6,613 nt of DNA from Alphaproteobacteria bacterium UBA2954 (GCA_002348585.1 DEBO01000083.1:1-6613); one strand, 5' to 3'; counted from the first letter of the stretch, positions 1 through 5,815 are shown. The notes: generated by a model from the sequence alone, not told the origin. Numbers and translations: made by a program.

Positions 1-1
1 T

Positions 2-541
2 GACAGGCGGCTAGTCATCCTTATCGTTGCCAGCATCTCTGCTTTGGCTGCTGCGATTGCATCTATTGTTGGGCTGTCAAATTACTGGACTCTACTTGGG
101 CTCACAGCTATTTTTGGAGGCTTTTCAATGACAATATATTCGCTGTGTATTGCCCATGCGAATGACTACCTCAGTCCAAGTCAGATGGTCGGCACCGCTT
201 CAGCTCTGATCACAGTCAACGGAATCGGGGCGATTTTTGGTCCGCCCATTATCGCCGCTTTGGTAGATTTATTCGGCAGTTATATGTTTTTTGCGATGCT
301 ATCTGCTGTTCATATTGGACTGGGCCTGCTTGTTCTTGCCCGTATGTATATGCGAGAGGCTGTGCCTGCAGAGGCACAAGGCCCCTTCATTGCTGTACCT
401 GACCAGGGCACAGCTGTAGCGGCAAGCCTAAACCCAGAAACAGCCTGGAGCGAGCTCGATCCAGAACTGGTCGCAACTGAAGACCCGCTTACTGACAACC
501 CCTATCTAGATGTGCTAAGCCTGCAGAAACCCTTTAAATAA
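2..541 (+). CDS. MFS transporter, C-terminal part (5' end outside window)
   Basis: Partial gene: the reading frame is open from base 2 and ends at TAA 539-541. An internal TTG at 44 is not needed as a start, because the coding sense continues upstream (DRRLVILIVAS...). The first visible residues, DRR, look like the charged cytoplasmic loop of the major facilitator superfamily. Four hydrophobic segments follow, matching TM9-12: about LVILIVASISALAAAI, then WTLLGLTAIFGGFSMTIYSL, then a Gly/Ala-rich segment around ITVNGIGAIFGPPII, then YMFFAMLSAVHIGLGLLVLA. The pattern around AHANDYLSPSQMVGTASAL and IFGPPI resembles the YcaD-like branch of inner-membrane MFS permeases; the substrate cannot be told. 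After the last helix comes a tail of roughly 60 residues, Pro/Ala-rich and acidic, without hydrophobic segments and probably cytoplasmic. The family is secure, the subfamily is an inference. Confidence 0.85.
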   Translation, partial: DRRLVILIVASISALAAAIASIVGLSNYWTLLGLTAIFGGFSMTIYSLCIAHANDYLSPSQMVGTASALITVNGIGAIFGPPIIAALVDLFGSYMFFAMLSAVHIGLGLLVLARMYMREAVPAEAQGPFIAVPDQGTAVAASLNPETAWSELDPELVATEDPLTDNPYLDVLSLQKPFK

Positions 542-581
542 GATCAAAAATACATCGACCTTTACATAAAAACATCCTGAA

Positions 582-607
582 GTCTTGCTACATCAGTAGA
601 GATAGAC
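582..607. other. Imperfect hairpin in the convergent intergenic gap
   Basis: The 79-nt gap between the MFS stop and the DUF1489 stop contains a two-part stem. The outer arms are GTCT (582-585) and AGAC (604-607); the inner arms are CTAC (588-591) and GTAG (596-599), around an ATCA loop. No T-run follows on either strand, so it is not a textbook intrinsic terminator. Its place between two converging genes makes a weak bidirectional transcription end possible. Confidence 0.25.
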
Positions 608-620
608 AAATTAATAGGCG

Positions 621-1037
621 TTAAAGCAGGCCAAGTTCACGCAGTTCTGATAACAGCTCAGGCGGCATTGGTGTTTCCTCATCGCTGACTGGCATATCAT
701 CAGGTGCATTTTCTGTTTCCAGATATCGCCAGCCCTGAAAAATGCGAACACGACGAGGCCAAACCGGAATAAGTTCAGGAGCTAGTACAATTCCGCAGAC
801 TGGCTGGCCGTCCGCACGTTTTACCTCGATTAAATCAGCAATAGGTTGGCGCACACAAATCTGTCCCTTTATAATCCAGAATAAGCAGCCGCCATCCAGA
901 AGCTCAGCAGAACGGCGCGGCCAGTTCCGAGTAGGATGGATAATCGGCAGACCTTGGATTGTGCGGCGAGACTGCCTCGCTTTCAAATCGTCAAGCGATA
1001 ACGAGCCAACAGAAAGCTTTTTTAAATGAACCGTCAT
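621..1037 (-). CDS. DUF1489 family protein, function unknown
   Basis: Complete gene of 138 residues, ATG at 1037 to TAA at 621. It matches my recollection of the DUF1489 family, which is typical of Alphaproteobacteria: an N-terminal MTVHLKKLSVG, a central TRNWPRR (about residues 37-43), then ELLDGGCLFWIIKGQICVRQ (about 45-64), and a CGIVLAPELIPVWPRRVRIFQGWRYL-type block (about 81-107). No signal peptide or membrane helix is seen, so it is probably a small cytosolic protein. The last 25 residues are acidic and Pro-rich and end in LRELGLL. The ribosome binding site is poor: only an AGG a few bases before the ATG. It lies 69 nt downstream of mgtE on the same strand and could be read from that transcript. 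No biochemical role is established that I know of; some homologues carry a lysophospholipase label that this sequence does not support. Confidence 0.85.
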   Translation of the reverse strand: MTVHLKKLSVGSLSLDDLKARQSRRTIQGLPIIHPTRNWPRRSAELLDGGCLFWIIKGQICVRQPIADLIEVKRADGQPVCGIVLAPELIPVWPRRVRIFQGWRYLETENAPDDMPVSDEETPMPPELLSELRELGLL

Positions 1038-1058
1038 AAACCTAATTTAATCAGCAGC

Positions 1059-1078
1059 TCAAACGTCGACAAGTTTGA
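1059..1078. repeat. Inverted repeat TCAAAC / GTTTGA in the mgtE-DUF1489 gap
   Basis: Perfect 6-bp arms (1059-1064 and 1073-1078) enclose an 8-nt loop that itself contains the palindrome GTCGAC. On the plus strand an A-rich run follows; on the minus strand, the direction of mgtE transcription, a T-rich run comes before the stem instead of after it. It is therefore in the wrong order for an intrinsic terminator of mgtE. It may be a weak RNA structure in the leader of the DUF1489 gene, or chance. Confidence 0.3.
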
Positions 1079-1106
1079 AAAACTAAAAATTTTTTAAACT
1101 ATCAGT

Positions 1107-2519
1107 CTAAAGAAGATAAAGGGCCGCTAATCCCAAAAACACAAGAAACCCAATCACATCCGTAATTGTAGTAATGAAAACAGATGATGCGATTGCTGGA
1201 TCAACACCTAGATTAACCAGCGAAAGTGGAATCAGGGTTCCTGAAATGGCAGCAACAACCATATTAACAAGCATCGCAATTCCAAGCACCAGGGCAATCT
1301 GGACATCATGAAACCAAACATAAGATAGTCCAGCCGTCACCACCGCAAAAATTAGGCCATTGGCTATGCCGACATATAATTCTCGTAGCCCAAAGGTAAC
1401 CGCAACTTTGGGACTGAATTCACGCATAGCAATCGCGCGAACAGCAACCGTTACCGTCTGTATGCCTGCATTCCCGCCCATTGAAGCAACTATCGGCATC
1501 AACACAGCAAGCGCAACGACCTTTTCAATAGTGCTTTCGAAAAAGCCGATAACCACTGACGCAATAACAGCAGTAATCAAATTCACAAACAACCAGGGTG
1601 CACGTCCCTGAAAAGTCTCCAGAACGGATGTGCGGATTGAGGCATCAGACACCCCAGCAAGTGCCATCAGATCTTCTTCAGCCTCTTCATCTATCACATC
1701 AATAATGTCATCTAATGTGATGATCCCGACTAGACGCCCTTCTTCATCAATCACACCCGTGGTGATCATTCCGTAGCGACGGAAAAGCAAGGCGACCTCT
1801 TCCTGATCCATGGTTGCCGGGATTGACCGTATTTCAGTATCCATAATCTCGGCAATGCGGCGTGGACGTTGTGTACATAACAGTTTATTCAACCGCACCT
1901 CACCAATAGGATGACCGCTAGCATCAGTCACCATGATTAGATAAAACTCGTCTCTATCAAGTTCAGATGAACGCAGAAAATCAATCGTTTGCCCAACTGT
2001 CCAGAAAGGCGGCACGACAACCATTTCACGCTGCATCATCCGGCCAGCCGAGTCCTCAGGGTAAGCCAAGCTCTGTTCAACAAGTACACGTTCCTGAGCA
2101 GATAGCGCCGCCAAGGCCTCATTAAGCTGTTCAGGCGCCAGCTCTTCAGCAATAGTCACAACATCATCTGAGTCCAGCTCAGGCAGAGAGGCAGCAAACA
2201 CATCAGGATCCAGCAAATCCCGAACATTCTCACGGACCTCCTCATGCAGATAAGGCAGAATTTCGGCATCAAAATCTGACCCTAATTGCCTAACAAATAT
2301 GCGCAAATCCTCTGAAGAAATTCTCTCCAGTAAGTCAGCTTTGTCTGCCGGATGCAGGGGGTCTATCAACATCCTCAACCGATGCCACTGGTCGTTCTTA
2401 ATAGTACAACGGATTGCCGCTTCTACCTTTGGGGTTAACCCGTACATAGAGGCAACTTCACGGGCATGACGGTCTTTGCTGTCCTCATAAGGATGTGGTG
2501 ATCTGGTTGTCTTTACCAT
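1107..2519 (-). CDS. mgtE: Magnesium transporter MgtE
   Basis: Complete gene of 470 residues, close to the usual 450-480. MgtE is a homodimeric inner-membrane Mg2+ channel gated by intracellular Mg2+. The domains run in the standard order: a hydrophilic N-terminal extension (about 1-35), the acidic helical MgtE N domain (about 40-150), the PEDSAGRMM linker motif (154-162), two CBS domains (about 163-222 and 223-283), the acidic connecting plug helix (about 277-300), and a five-helix membrane domain (about 308-470). In the pore region MPIVASMGGNAGIQ (341-354) is the conserved family signature. TTITDVIGF (450-458) carries Asp454, matching the aspartate that lines the Mg2+ path in the Thermus protein. 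The start is well supported by an AAGGAGG seven bases upstream. It lies 140 nt after ltaE and 69 nt before the DUF1489 gene, all on the same strand. No frameshift or missing key residue is seen. Confidence 0.96.
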   Translation of the reverse strand: MVKTTRSPHPYEDSKDRHAREVASMYGLTPKVEAAIRCTIKNDQWHRLRMLIDPLHPADKADLLERISSEDLRIFVRQLGSDFDAEILPYLHEEVRENVRDLLDPDVFAASLPELDSDDVVTIAEELAPEQLNEALAALSAQERVLVEQSLAYPEDSAGRMMQREMVVVPPFWTVGQTIDFLRSSELDRDEFYLIMVTDASGHPIGEVRLNKLLCTQRPRRIAEIMDTEIRSIPATMDQEEVALLFRRYGMITTGVIDEEGRLVGIITLDDIIDVIDEEAEEDLMALAGVSDASIRTSVLETFQGRAPWLFVNLITAVIASVVIGFFESTIEKVVALAVLMPIVASMGGNAGIQTVTVAVRAIAMREFSPKVAVTFGLRELYVGIANGLIFAVVTAGLSYVWFHDVQIALVLGIAMLVNMVVAAISGTLIPLSLVNLGVDPAIASSVFITTITDVIGFLVFLGLAALYLL

Positions 2520-2526
2520 CTCACAG

Positions 2527-2533
2527 CCTCCTT
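2527..2533 (-). promoter_or_regulatory. Strong Shine-Dalgarno site of mgtE
   Basis: On the minus strand AAGGAGG lies seven bases before the ATG at 2519. It is a near-perfect anti-16S match, the strongest in the window, and it fixes the mgtE start. Confidence 0.85.
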
Positions 2534-2592
2534 GAAATTACTCTATTTCTGAAAATCGGCCAAAACTTTAAATGTTAAATAACAGCATAAAG

Positions 2593-2640
2593 CTAGGTGT
2601 AAAACAATTCAGCTCGCCTAGAATATATTTTCTAAAATAT
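2593..2640. other. Two adjacent inverted repeats in the ltaE-mgtE gap
   Basis: The 140-nt gap holds CTAGGTG (2593-2599) opposed to CGCCTAG (2615-2621) across a 15-nt loop. In plus-strand RNA this is a 7-bp stem with one G-U pair; on the minus strand it has one mismatch. Immediately beside it ATATTTT (2625-2631) and AAAATAT (2634-2640) form an A/T palindrome. In the direction of ltaE and mgtE transcription no T-run follows either stem, so termination between the genes would be weak at best. The A/T palindrome could equally be a protein-binding site or mere A/T richness. I see no convincing -35/-10 pair for mgtE here. Confidence 0.3.
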
Positions 2641-2659
2641 CTAATTTCGACAGAATGTT

Positions 2660-3691
2660 TCAATGGTTTCTCATGTAACTAGCCAGTGAATCTGCAAACC
2701 GTTCGATAGCGTGTTCTGGAATATCTTTATGAGTGACAAGCCGAAAGGTGTTTTTTGCCGGGCTGATCAAAAGACCCTTTTCTGCCAAATAGGATCTTAG
2801 TCCTGCTTTCCTGTCTTCTGGCATGTCCACGTAAACCATATTTGTTTCTACGGTATCCATATCGATATGAACATTCTGTATAGTTCTCAAAGCGGTCGCC
2901 AAGGTAAAAGCACGTTGATGGTCTTCGTGCAAACGACTAATGTTATTATCAAGTGCATGATGACCTGCCGCTGCCAACATGCCAACCTGACGCATGCCGC
3001 CACCTAGTTGTTTGCGCAAACGGCGGGCCCTGGAAATAAAGGCCTGGTCGCCAACCAACACAGAGCCAACAGGTGCGGCTAACCCTTTTGACAGACATAA
3101 GGAGACACTATCAAAACCAGCCGTAAATGCACTTACATCCATGTTGCAGGCAACAGCCGCATTCATCAATCGCGCACCATCCAAATGGCAGTTCAGCTTA
3201 TGGCGTCTGGCTGCCGCACACAAATCAGATAAGTGCGCTGCTGTCTGTATGCGCCCATTCACTGTATTTTCGAGGCATAATAATCTGGTTACAGGATGGT
3301 GAAAATCATCTGGTTTAACAGCTTTGTCTATATCTGCTGCAGAAAGGCGACCCGCTGTATCGACTGGTAGTGGACAAGGAATGACACCGCCAAGAGTTGC
3401 TGCACCACCTGCTTCATAATAGACCGTGTGATAAGACCGACCCGACAAAAATTCCTCACCGCGTGCTGCGTGGCATAAAATCGCGATCAGGTTAGACTGT
3501 GTCCCAGATGAAACAAATAATCCAGCAGCCTTACCGAGCATATCGGCGACACGCGCCTCAAGATTAGCAGTTGTTTTATCATCGCCATAAACGTCATCTC
3601 CAACTTCAGCAGCGGCCATCGCCGCCCGCATTGCATCATCAGGCCGTGTAACCGTATCGCTGCGAAAATCAAAAACAGTTTCTTGAGACAT
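2660..3691 (-). CDS. ltaE: Low-specificity L-threonine aldolase
   Basis: Complete gene of 343 residues (E. coli LtaE has 333), ATG at 3691 to TGA at 2660. This is a cytosolic PLP enzyme of fold type I that cleaves L-threonine or L-allo-threonine to glycine and acetaldehyde, linking threonine to glycine and one-carbon metabolism. Visible family marks are FRSDTVTRP (9-17), VGDDVYGDD (30-38), the phosphate-cradle SSGTQSN (61-67), His88 and His131 matching E. coli His83 and His126 near the substrate hydroxyl, EAGGAATLGG (93-102), HLDGAR (169-174) with the PLP-ring aspartate Asp171, the Schiff-base lysine Lys202 in SLCLSKGLAAPVGS, and RKQLGGGMRQ (226-235). All catalytic residues are present. A Val stands at 144 where E. 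coli has His in LENTHNG, a non-catalytic position. The ribosome binding site is weak (AGGGT, nine bases upstream). It starts 175 nt beyond amtB, after the amtB terminator, so it has its own promoter. Confidence 0.95.
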   Translation of the reverse strand: MSQETVFDFRSDTVTRPDDAMRAAMAAAEVGDDVYGDDKTTANLEARVADMLGKAAGLFVSSGTQSNLIAILCHAARGEEFLSGRSYHTVYYEAGGAATLGGVIPCPLPVDTAGRLSAADIDKAVKPDDFHHPVTRLLCLENTVNGRIQTAAHLSDLCAAARRHKLNCHLDGARLMNAAVACNMDVSAFTAGFDSVSLCLSKGLAAPVGSVLVGDQAFISRARRLRKQLGGGMRQVGMLAAAGHHALDNNISRLHEDHQRAFTLATALRTIQNVHIDMDTVETNMVYVDMPEDRKAGLRSYLAEKGLLISPAKNTFRLVTHKDIPEHAIERFADSLASYMRNH

Positions 3692-3728
3692 GATTTGAGC
3701 ACCCTATTTTGTCATTACCGATAAAGTT

Positions 3729-3756
3729 CTTATTGCACACAATGATATTAAGACAA
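3729..3756 (-). promoter_or_regulatory. Candidate sigma-70 type promoter of ltaE
   Basis: On the minus strand TTGTCT (3751-3756) and AATAAG (3729-3734) are 16 bp apart; each matches the -35 or -10 consensus at 4 of 6 positions. Transcription would start near 3722 with a leader of about 30 nt. It lies downstream of the amtB terminator, where an ltaE promoter is expected. The consensus match is modest. Confidence 0.35.
3732..3743. repeat. Dyad ATTG-N4-CAAT within the candidate ltaE promoter
   Basis: The plus strand reads ATTGCACACAAT (minus strand ATTGTGTGCAAT), a palindrome with 4-bp arms. It touches the proposed -10 and lies in the spacer, a usual place for a repressor. It resembles the ATTGTG-N-TGCA units upstream of glnK. 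No regulator is known for it. Confidence 0.3.
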
Positions 3757-3770
3757 AACTGCAATCCCAT

Positions 3771-3806
3771 AAAAAATGACCTGCACCACTGTTTAGCACA
3801 GGTCAT
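3771..3806 (-). terminator. Rho-independent terminator of the glnK-amtB operon
   Basis: On the minus strand ATGACCTG and CAGGTCAT (plus-strand 3799-3806 and 3776-3783) form a perfect 8-bp stem with a 15-nt loop. A T-run follows directly (complement of the A-run 3771-3776). It lies about 60 nt past the amtB stop and before the ltaE promoter, which separates the two transcription units. The longish loop is the only unusual point. Confidence 0.8.
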
Positions 3807-3811
3807 CTTTG

Positions 3812-3860
3812 AAAAGCCGAGAGATGTCTTTAGGGGGGAGCGTCTCCCAGCAAAGCTTTT
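3812..3860 (-). other. Structured 3' untranslated region of amtB
   Basis: Between the amtB stop and the terminator the minus-strand RNA can fold a compact hairpin, GGGAG-ACG-CTCCC (3836-3848). It is enclosed by a longer-range pairing of AAAAGC with GCTTTT (3855-3860 with 3812-3817). With the terminator stem this gives two or three consecutive structures in about 95 nt. A small RNA released from the 3' end of the mRNA is conceivable but not shown by sequence alone. Confidence 0.4.
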
Positions 3861-3866
3861 TAATTT

Positions 3867-5189
3867 TTAGCGGGAAAATTCCGGATAGGAATCCATTCCT
3901 AATTCAGAGTTATCCAATCCGGCCATTTCAGCTTCTTCAGACACTCGAATTCCTATGCTCTTTGACAAAATCATCCAGACTGTAAGTGACACGATGAAGG
4001 TAAAAAGACCGATTACAACGATCCCTGCGAGCTGCGCCATCAATGTTGCATCAGGATTGGTAATCACTACGGCCAATGTACCCCAGATGCCTGCGAAAAG
4101 GTGCACAGGAATAGCCCCAACAACATCATCAATTTTGAATTTATCCAATATCGGCACTGCAAATACTACAATAACGCCACCAAAACCGCCGATTAATGTA
4201 GCCACTCCAAGACCCGGAGTAAGTGGTTCAGCTGTTATTGATACCAGACCGGCTAACGCACCGTTGAGAACCATGGTGAGGTCAACCTTTTTGTAAACTA
4301 TTTGCGTTAGAATAAGTGCTGTTATCGCACCACCAGCGGCGGCTGCATTTGTGTTAGCAAAAATCCTCGACACATCAGCAACATCACCAACAGTTCCCAT
4401 CGCAAGTTGTGAGCCACCATTAAAACCAAACCAACCTAACCATAAAATGAACGTTCCAAGTGTGGCTAATGGCAGATTTGCTCCAGGCATAGGGGATACG
4501 CTTCCATCTCTTTTATATTTACCGTGCCTTGCTCCCAGGACGATGGCACCAGCTAAAGCTGCATATCCGCCAACAGAGTGCACAACTGAAGAACCTGCAA
4601 AATCAAGAAACCCAAGTGCATCGAGAAATCCACCGCCCCATTTCCAACTGGCTTGAAAAGGATAGATCAAGGCAGTCAGAATAAATGTGAAAAGCAAAAA
4701 CGGCCATAATTTAATGCGCTCAGCAACGGTGCCAGAAACGATCGATGCTGTTGCCGCACAGAACATCAGCTGGAAAAAATAGTCAGACGCTGTTGAGGCA
4801 TATGAAATATCGTCTGCTCCGTCAGCTGTCACACCGACAGCTTCCATCACTGCTACAGCAGGAAACAAGTTTGACAAAACACCATCAACCGCCCAATCAC
4901 CCAGCGGGTACATTAAGTTATAACCTACCAGGTAGTATCCCATCGCTGCAATTGAGAATAAAGCGATATTTTTCGTCAATTGAGTGGTTGTATTCTTGGC
5001 TCTAACCAAACCAGCCTCTAACATGCAAAAGCCGCATGCCATAAACATAACTAAAAATCCACCAATCAAGAACAAAAGTGAATTTAAAACGAAAACTCCA
5101 TGTTCAGGCACTGTCTGTGCCATTACTGGTGTGCTGACAATAGAAAGCCCGGCCACCAAAGGAGTAAAAATTTTTATTAAACGCATCAT
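3867..5189 (-). CDS. amtB: Ammonium transporter AmtB
   Basis: Complete gene of 440 residues (E. coli AmtB has 428). It forms a trimeric inner-membrane channel for ammonium. A Sec signal peptide spans about 1-24, with likely cleavage in VMA-QT, as usual for Gram-negative Amt proteins. About eleven hydrophobic helices follow. Key residues aligned by eye to E. coli AmtB: the Phe gate F139 and F143 in FFQLMF (F103/F107), Trp184 in WKWGGG (W148), Asp196 in LDFAGSSVVH (D160), the twin histidines His204 and His363 (H168/H318), and Ser260 in WFGFNGGS (S219). The C-terminal tail (GIRVSEEAEMAGLD, 412-425) that relays GlnK binding is conserved, and the protein ends in SYPEFSR. The loop after the second helix (about 96-137) is somewhat longer than in E. 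coli. It is 30 nt downstream of glnK, so the two are co-transcribed and GlnK is the expected partner that blocks the channel. Confidence 0.97.
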   Translation of the reverse strand: MMRLIKIFTPLVAGLSIVSTPVMAQTVPEHGVFVLNSLLFLIGGFLVMFMACGFCMLEAGLVRAKNTTTQLTKNIALFSIAAMGYYLVGYNLMYPLGDWAVDGVLSNLFPAVAVMEAVGVTADGADDISYASTASDYFFQLMFCAATASIVSGTVAERIKLWPFLLFTFILTALIYPFQASWKWGGGFLDALGFLDFAGSSVVHSVGGYAALAGAIVLGARHGKYKRDGSVSPMPGANLPLATLGTFILWLGWFGFNGGSQLAMGTVGDVADVSRIFANTNAAAAGGAITALILTQIVYKKVDLTMVLNGALAGLVSITAEPLTPGLGVATLIGGFGGVIVVFAVPILDKFKIDDVVGAIPVHLFAGIWGTLAVVITNPDATLMAQLAGIVVIGLFTFIVSLTVWMILSKSIGIRVSEEAEMAGLDNSELGMDSYPEFSR

Positions 5190-5196
5190 TGTAATG

Positions 5197-5202
5197 CTCC
5201 TT
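5197..5202 (-). promoter_or_regulatory. Shine-Dalgarno site of amtB
   Basis: AAGGAG on the minus strand lies seven bases before the first of two consecutive ATG codons (5189 and 5186). The spacing favours the first ATG, giving a protein that starts MMRLIK. The site is inside the 30-nt glnK-amtB gap. Confidence 0.75.
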
Positions 5203-5219
5203 GAATTTACTTGGTTAAA

Positions 5220-5558
5220 TCAGAGCGCATCTGCGCCTGTTTCAGCTGTCCGTATCCGCATTGCGTCTTCGAGTGAAAGCACGAAAATTTTTCCATCACC
5301 AATTTTGCCAGTCCCTGCAGCGTTCTTAATCGCAGAGACAACGTCTTCAGATACCTTCTTCTCAACTGCAACTTCGATTTTGATTTTTGGTATGTAATTT
5401 ACGGCGTATTCGGCTCCGCGATACATTTCGCTTTTACCTTTTTGGCGCCCGTATCCCTGAACTTCACTCACGGTCATTCCGGAAATGCCTATCACGCCCA
5501 AAGCCTCATGGACGGCATCGAGCTTTCCTGGCTGAATGATTGCAATGATATATTTCAT
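5220..5558 (-). CDS. glnK: Nitrogen regulatory protein PII, GlnK type
   Basis: Complete gene of 112 residues, the standard PII length. It is a trimeric cytosolic sensor binding ATP/ADP and 2-oxoglutarate, and the GlnK type plugs AmtB. Both family signatures are present: the T-loop YRGAEY (46-51) with the uridylylation site Tyr51, and the B-loop TGKIGDGKIFV (83-93) with Lys85, Gly87, Gly89 and Lys90 for nucleotide phosphates. Arg101 and Arg103 in RIRT and Lys58 and Lys60 in PKIK are also conserved. Asn at 54 (AVNYIPK) is the residue of E. coli GlnK; E. coli GlnB has Asp there. This supports GlnK, as does the position directly before amtB. Residue 11 is Gly where E. coli GlnB has Phe, and residue 82 is Gly; neither is a catalytic loss. 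An AGAGGA lies just upstream of the ATG. Expression is probably nitrogen-controlled from the upstream region. Confidence 0.96.
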   Translation of the reverse strand: MKYIIAIIQPGKLDAVHEALGVIGISGMTVSEVQGYGRQKGKSEMYRGAEYAVNYIPKIKIEVAVEKKVSEDVVSAIKNAAGTGKIGDGKIFVLSLEDAMRIRTAETGADAL

Positions 5559-5609
5559 AGCGTCCTCTATTTTGTGTTGTTACACGGTTCTCATCAAATG
5601 CGTTGTAAA

Positions 5610-5634
5610 ATGCAAAACTCATTCTTTATGCAAG
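5610..5634. repeat. ATGCAA direct repeat, 19-bp spacing, in the glnK leader
   Basis: ATGCAA occurs at 5610-5615 and 5629-5634, a start-to-start distance of 19 bp, about two helical turns. The region lies between glnK and the nearer candidate sigma-54 promoter. The units are short, so chance is possible in this A/T-rich DNA. Confidence 0.3.
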
Positions 5635-5649
5635 TATTGAGAATTTAAT

Positions 5650-5665
5650 TGCCATTGTGTTACCA
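5650..5665 (-). promoter_or_regulatory. Candidate sigma-54 promoter of glnK-amtB (proximal)
   Basis: The minus strand reads TGGTAA-CACAA-TGGCA, with the obligatory GG and GC ten bases apart; 8 of 11 positions match TGGCAC-N5-TTGCA. Transcription would start near 5639, with a leader of about 80 nt before glnK. glnK-amtB operons are commonly sigma-54/NtrC dependent, so such an element is expected, but the match is imperfect and a second candidate exists further upstream. Confidence 0.4.
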
Positions 5666-5682
5666 GACCATTGTGGAAAAAT

Positions 5683-5716
5683 ATTGTGCTGCATTTTATT
5701 CATTGTGATGCATTTT
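5683..5716. repeat. 15-nt direct repeat (ATTGTG-N-TGCATTTT), 19-bp period
   Basis: The units ATTGTGCTGCATTTT (5683-5697) and ATTGTGATGCATTTT (5702-5716) differ at one base. ATTGTG also occurs at 5654-5659 and 5670-5675, giving four copies in about 55 bp. The array sits midway between glnK and lysR, as expected for a regulator acting on one or both genes. The binding protein is unknown; NtrC, the divergent LysR protein or another regulator are all possible. Confidence 0.5.
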
Positions 5717-5724
5717 TTGCACCA
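5709..5724 (-). promoter_or_regulatory. Candidate sigma-54 promoter of glnK-amtB (distal)
   Basis: The minus strand reads TGGTGC-AAAAA-ATGCA with GG and GC correctly ten bases apart; 8 of 11 positions match the consensus. It would start transcription near 5698 with a leader of about 140 nt. It overlaps the second copy of the direct repeat and a TGCA-N5-TGCA element (5709-5721), so it could instead be part of an operator. Confidence 0.35.
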
Positions 5725-5731
5725 TCGTCTA

Positions 5732-5759
5732 TTGACCTTAAAGCACAAGGCGTTATGAA
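5732..5759 (+). promoter_or_regulatory. Candidate sigma-70 type promoter of the lysR gene
   Basis: TTGACC (5732-5737, 5 of 6 matches to TTGACA) is followed after 16 bp by TATGAA (5754-5759, 4 of 6 matches to TATAAT). Transcription would start near 5766, leaving a leader of about 58 nt. The operator-like repeats lie just upstream, which fits autoregulation, common in this family. Confidence 0.5.
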
Positions 5760-5810
5760 CAATGCAGGGAAGGCTGTTCTTGTCCACTGAAACCAAAGGA
5801 CTTGACGAAT

Positions 5811-5815
5811 AGGAG
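5811..5815 (+). promoter_or_regulatory. Shine-Dalgarno site of the lysR gene
   Basis: AGGAG ends eight bases before the ATG at 5824. An in-frame TGA at 5803-5805 excludes a longer protein, so this site fixes the start. Confidence 0.7.

Noticed and set aside
742..1029. 95-residue plus-strand open frame opposite the DUF1489 gene
   Set aside because: It is fully antisense to a recognisable protein family and has no family features of its own.
1038..1106. Intrinsic terminator after mgtE
   Set aside because: A stem is present (1059-1078), but in the direction of transcription the T-rich run lies before the stem, not after it.
2520..2659. Magnesium-sensing (M-box) riboswitch before mgtE
   Set aside because: The 140-nt leader is A/T-rich with only short simple stems and shows none of the conserved M-box core that I can recognise.
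3487..3702. 71-residue minus-strand open frame overlapping the ltaE start
   Set aside because: It is another frame of the conserved N-terminal coding region of ltaE, whose motifs continue through the whole stretch.
3692..3866. Glycine riboswitch before ltaE
   Set aside because: The stretch is explained by the amtB terminator and 3' structure; what remains before ltaE is too short for even one glycine aptamer.
5718..5740. NtrC-type site beginning TGCACC
   Set aside because: Only one half-site is present; the opposed GGTGCA half is missing at the expected spacing.
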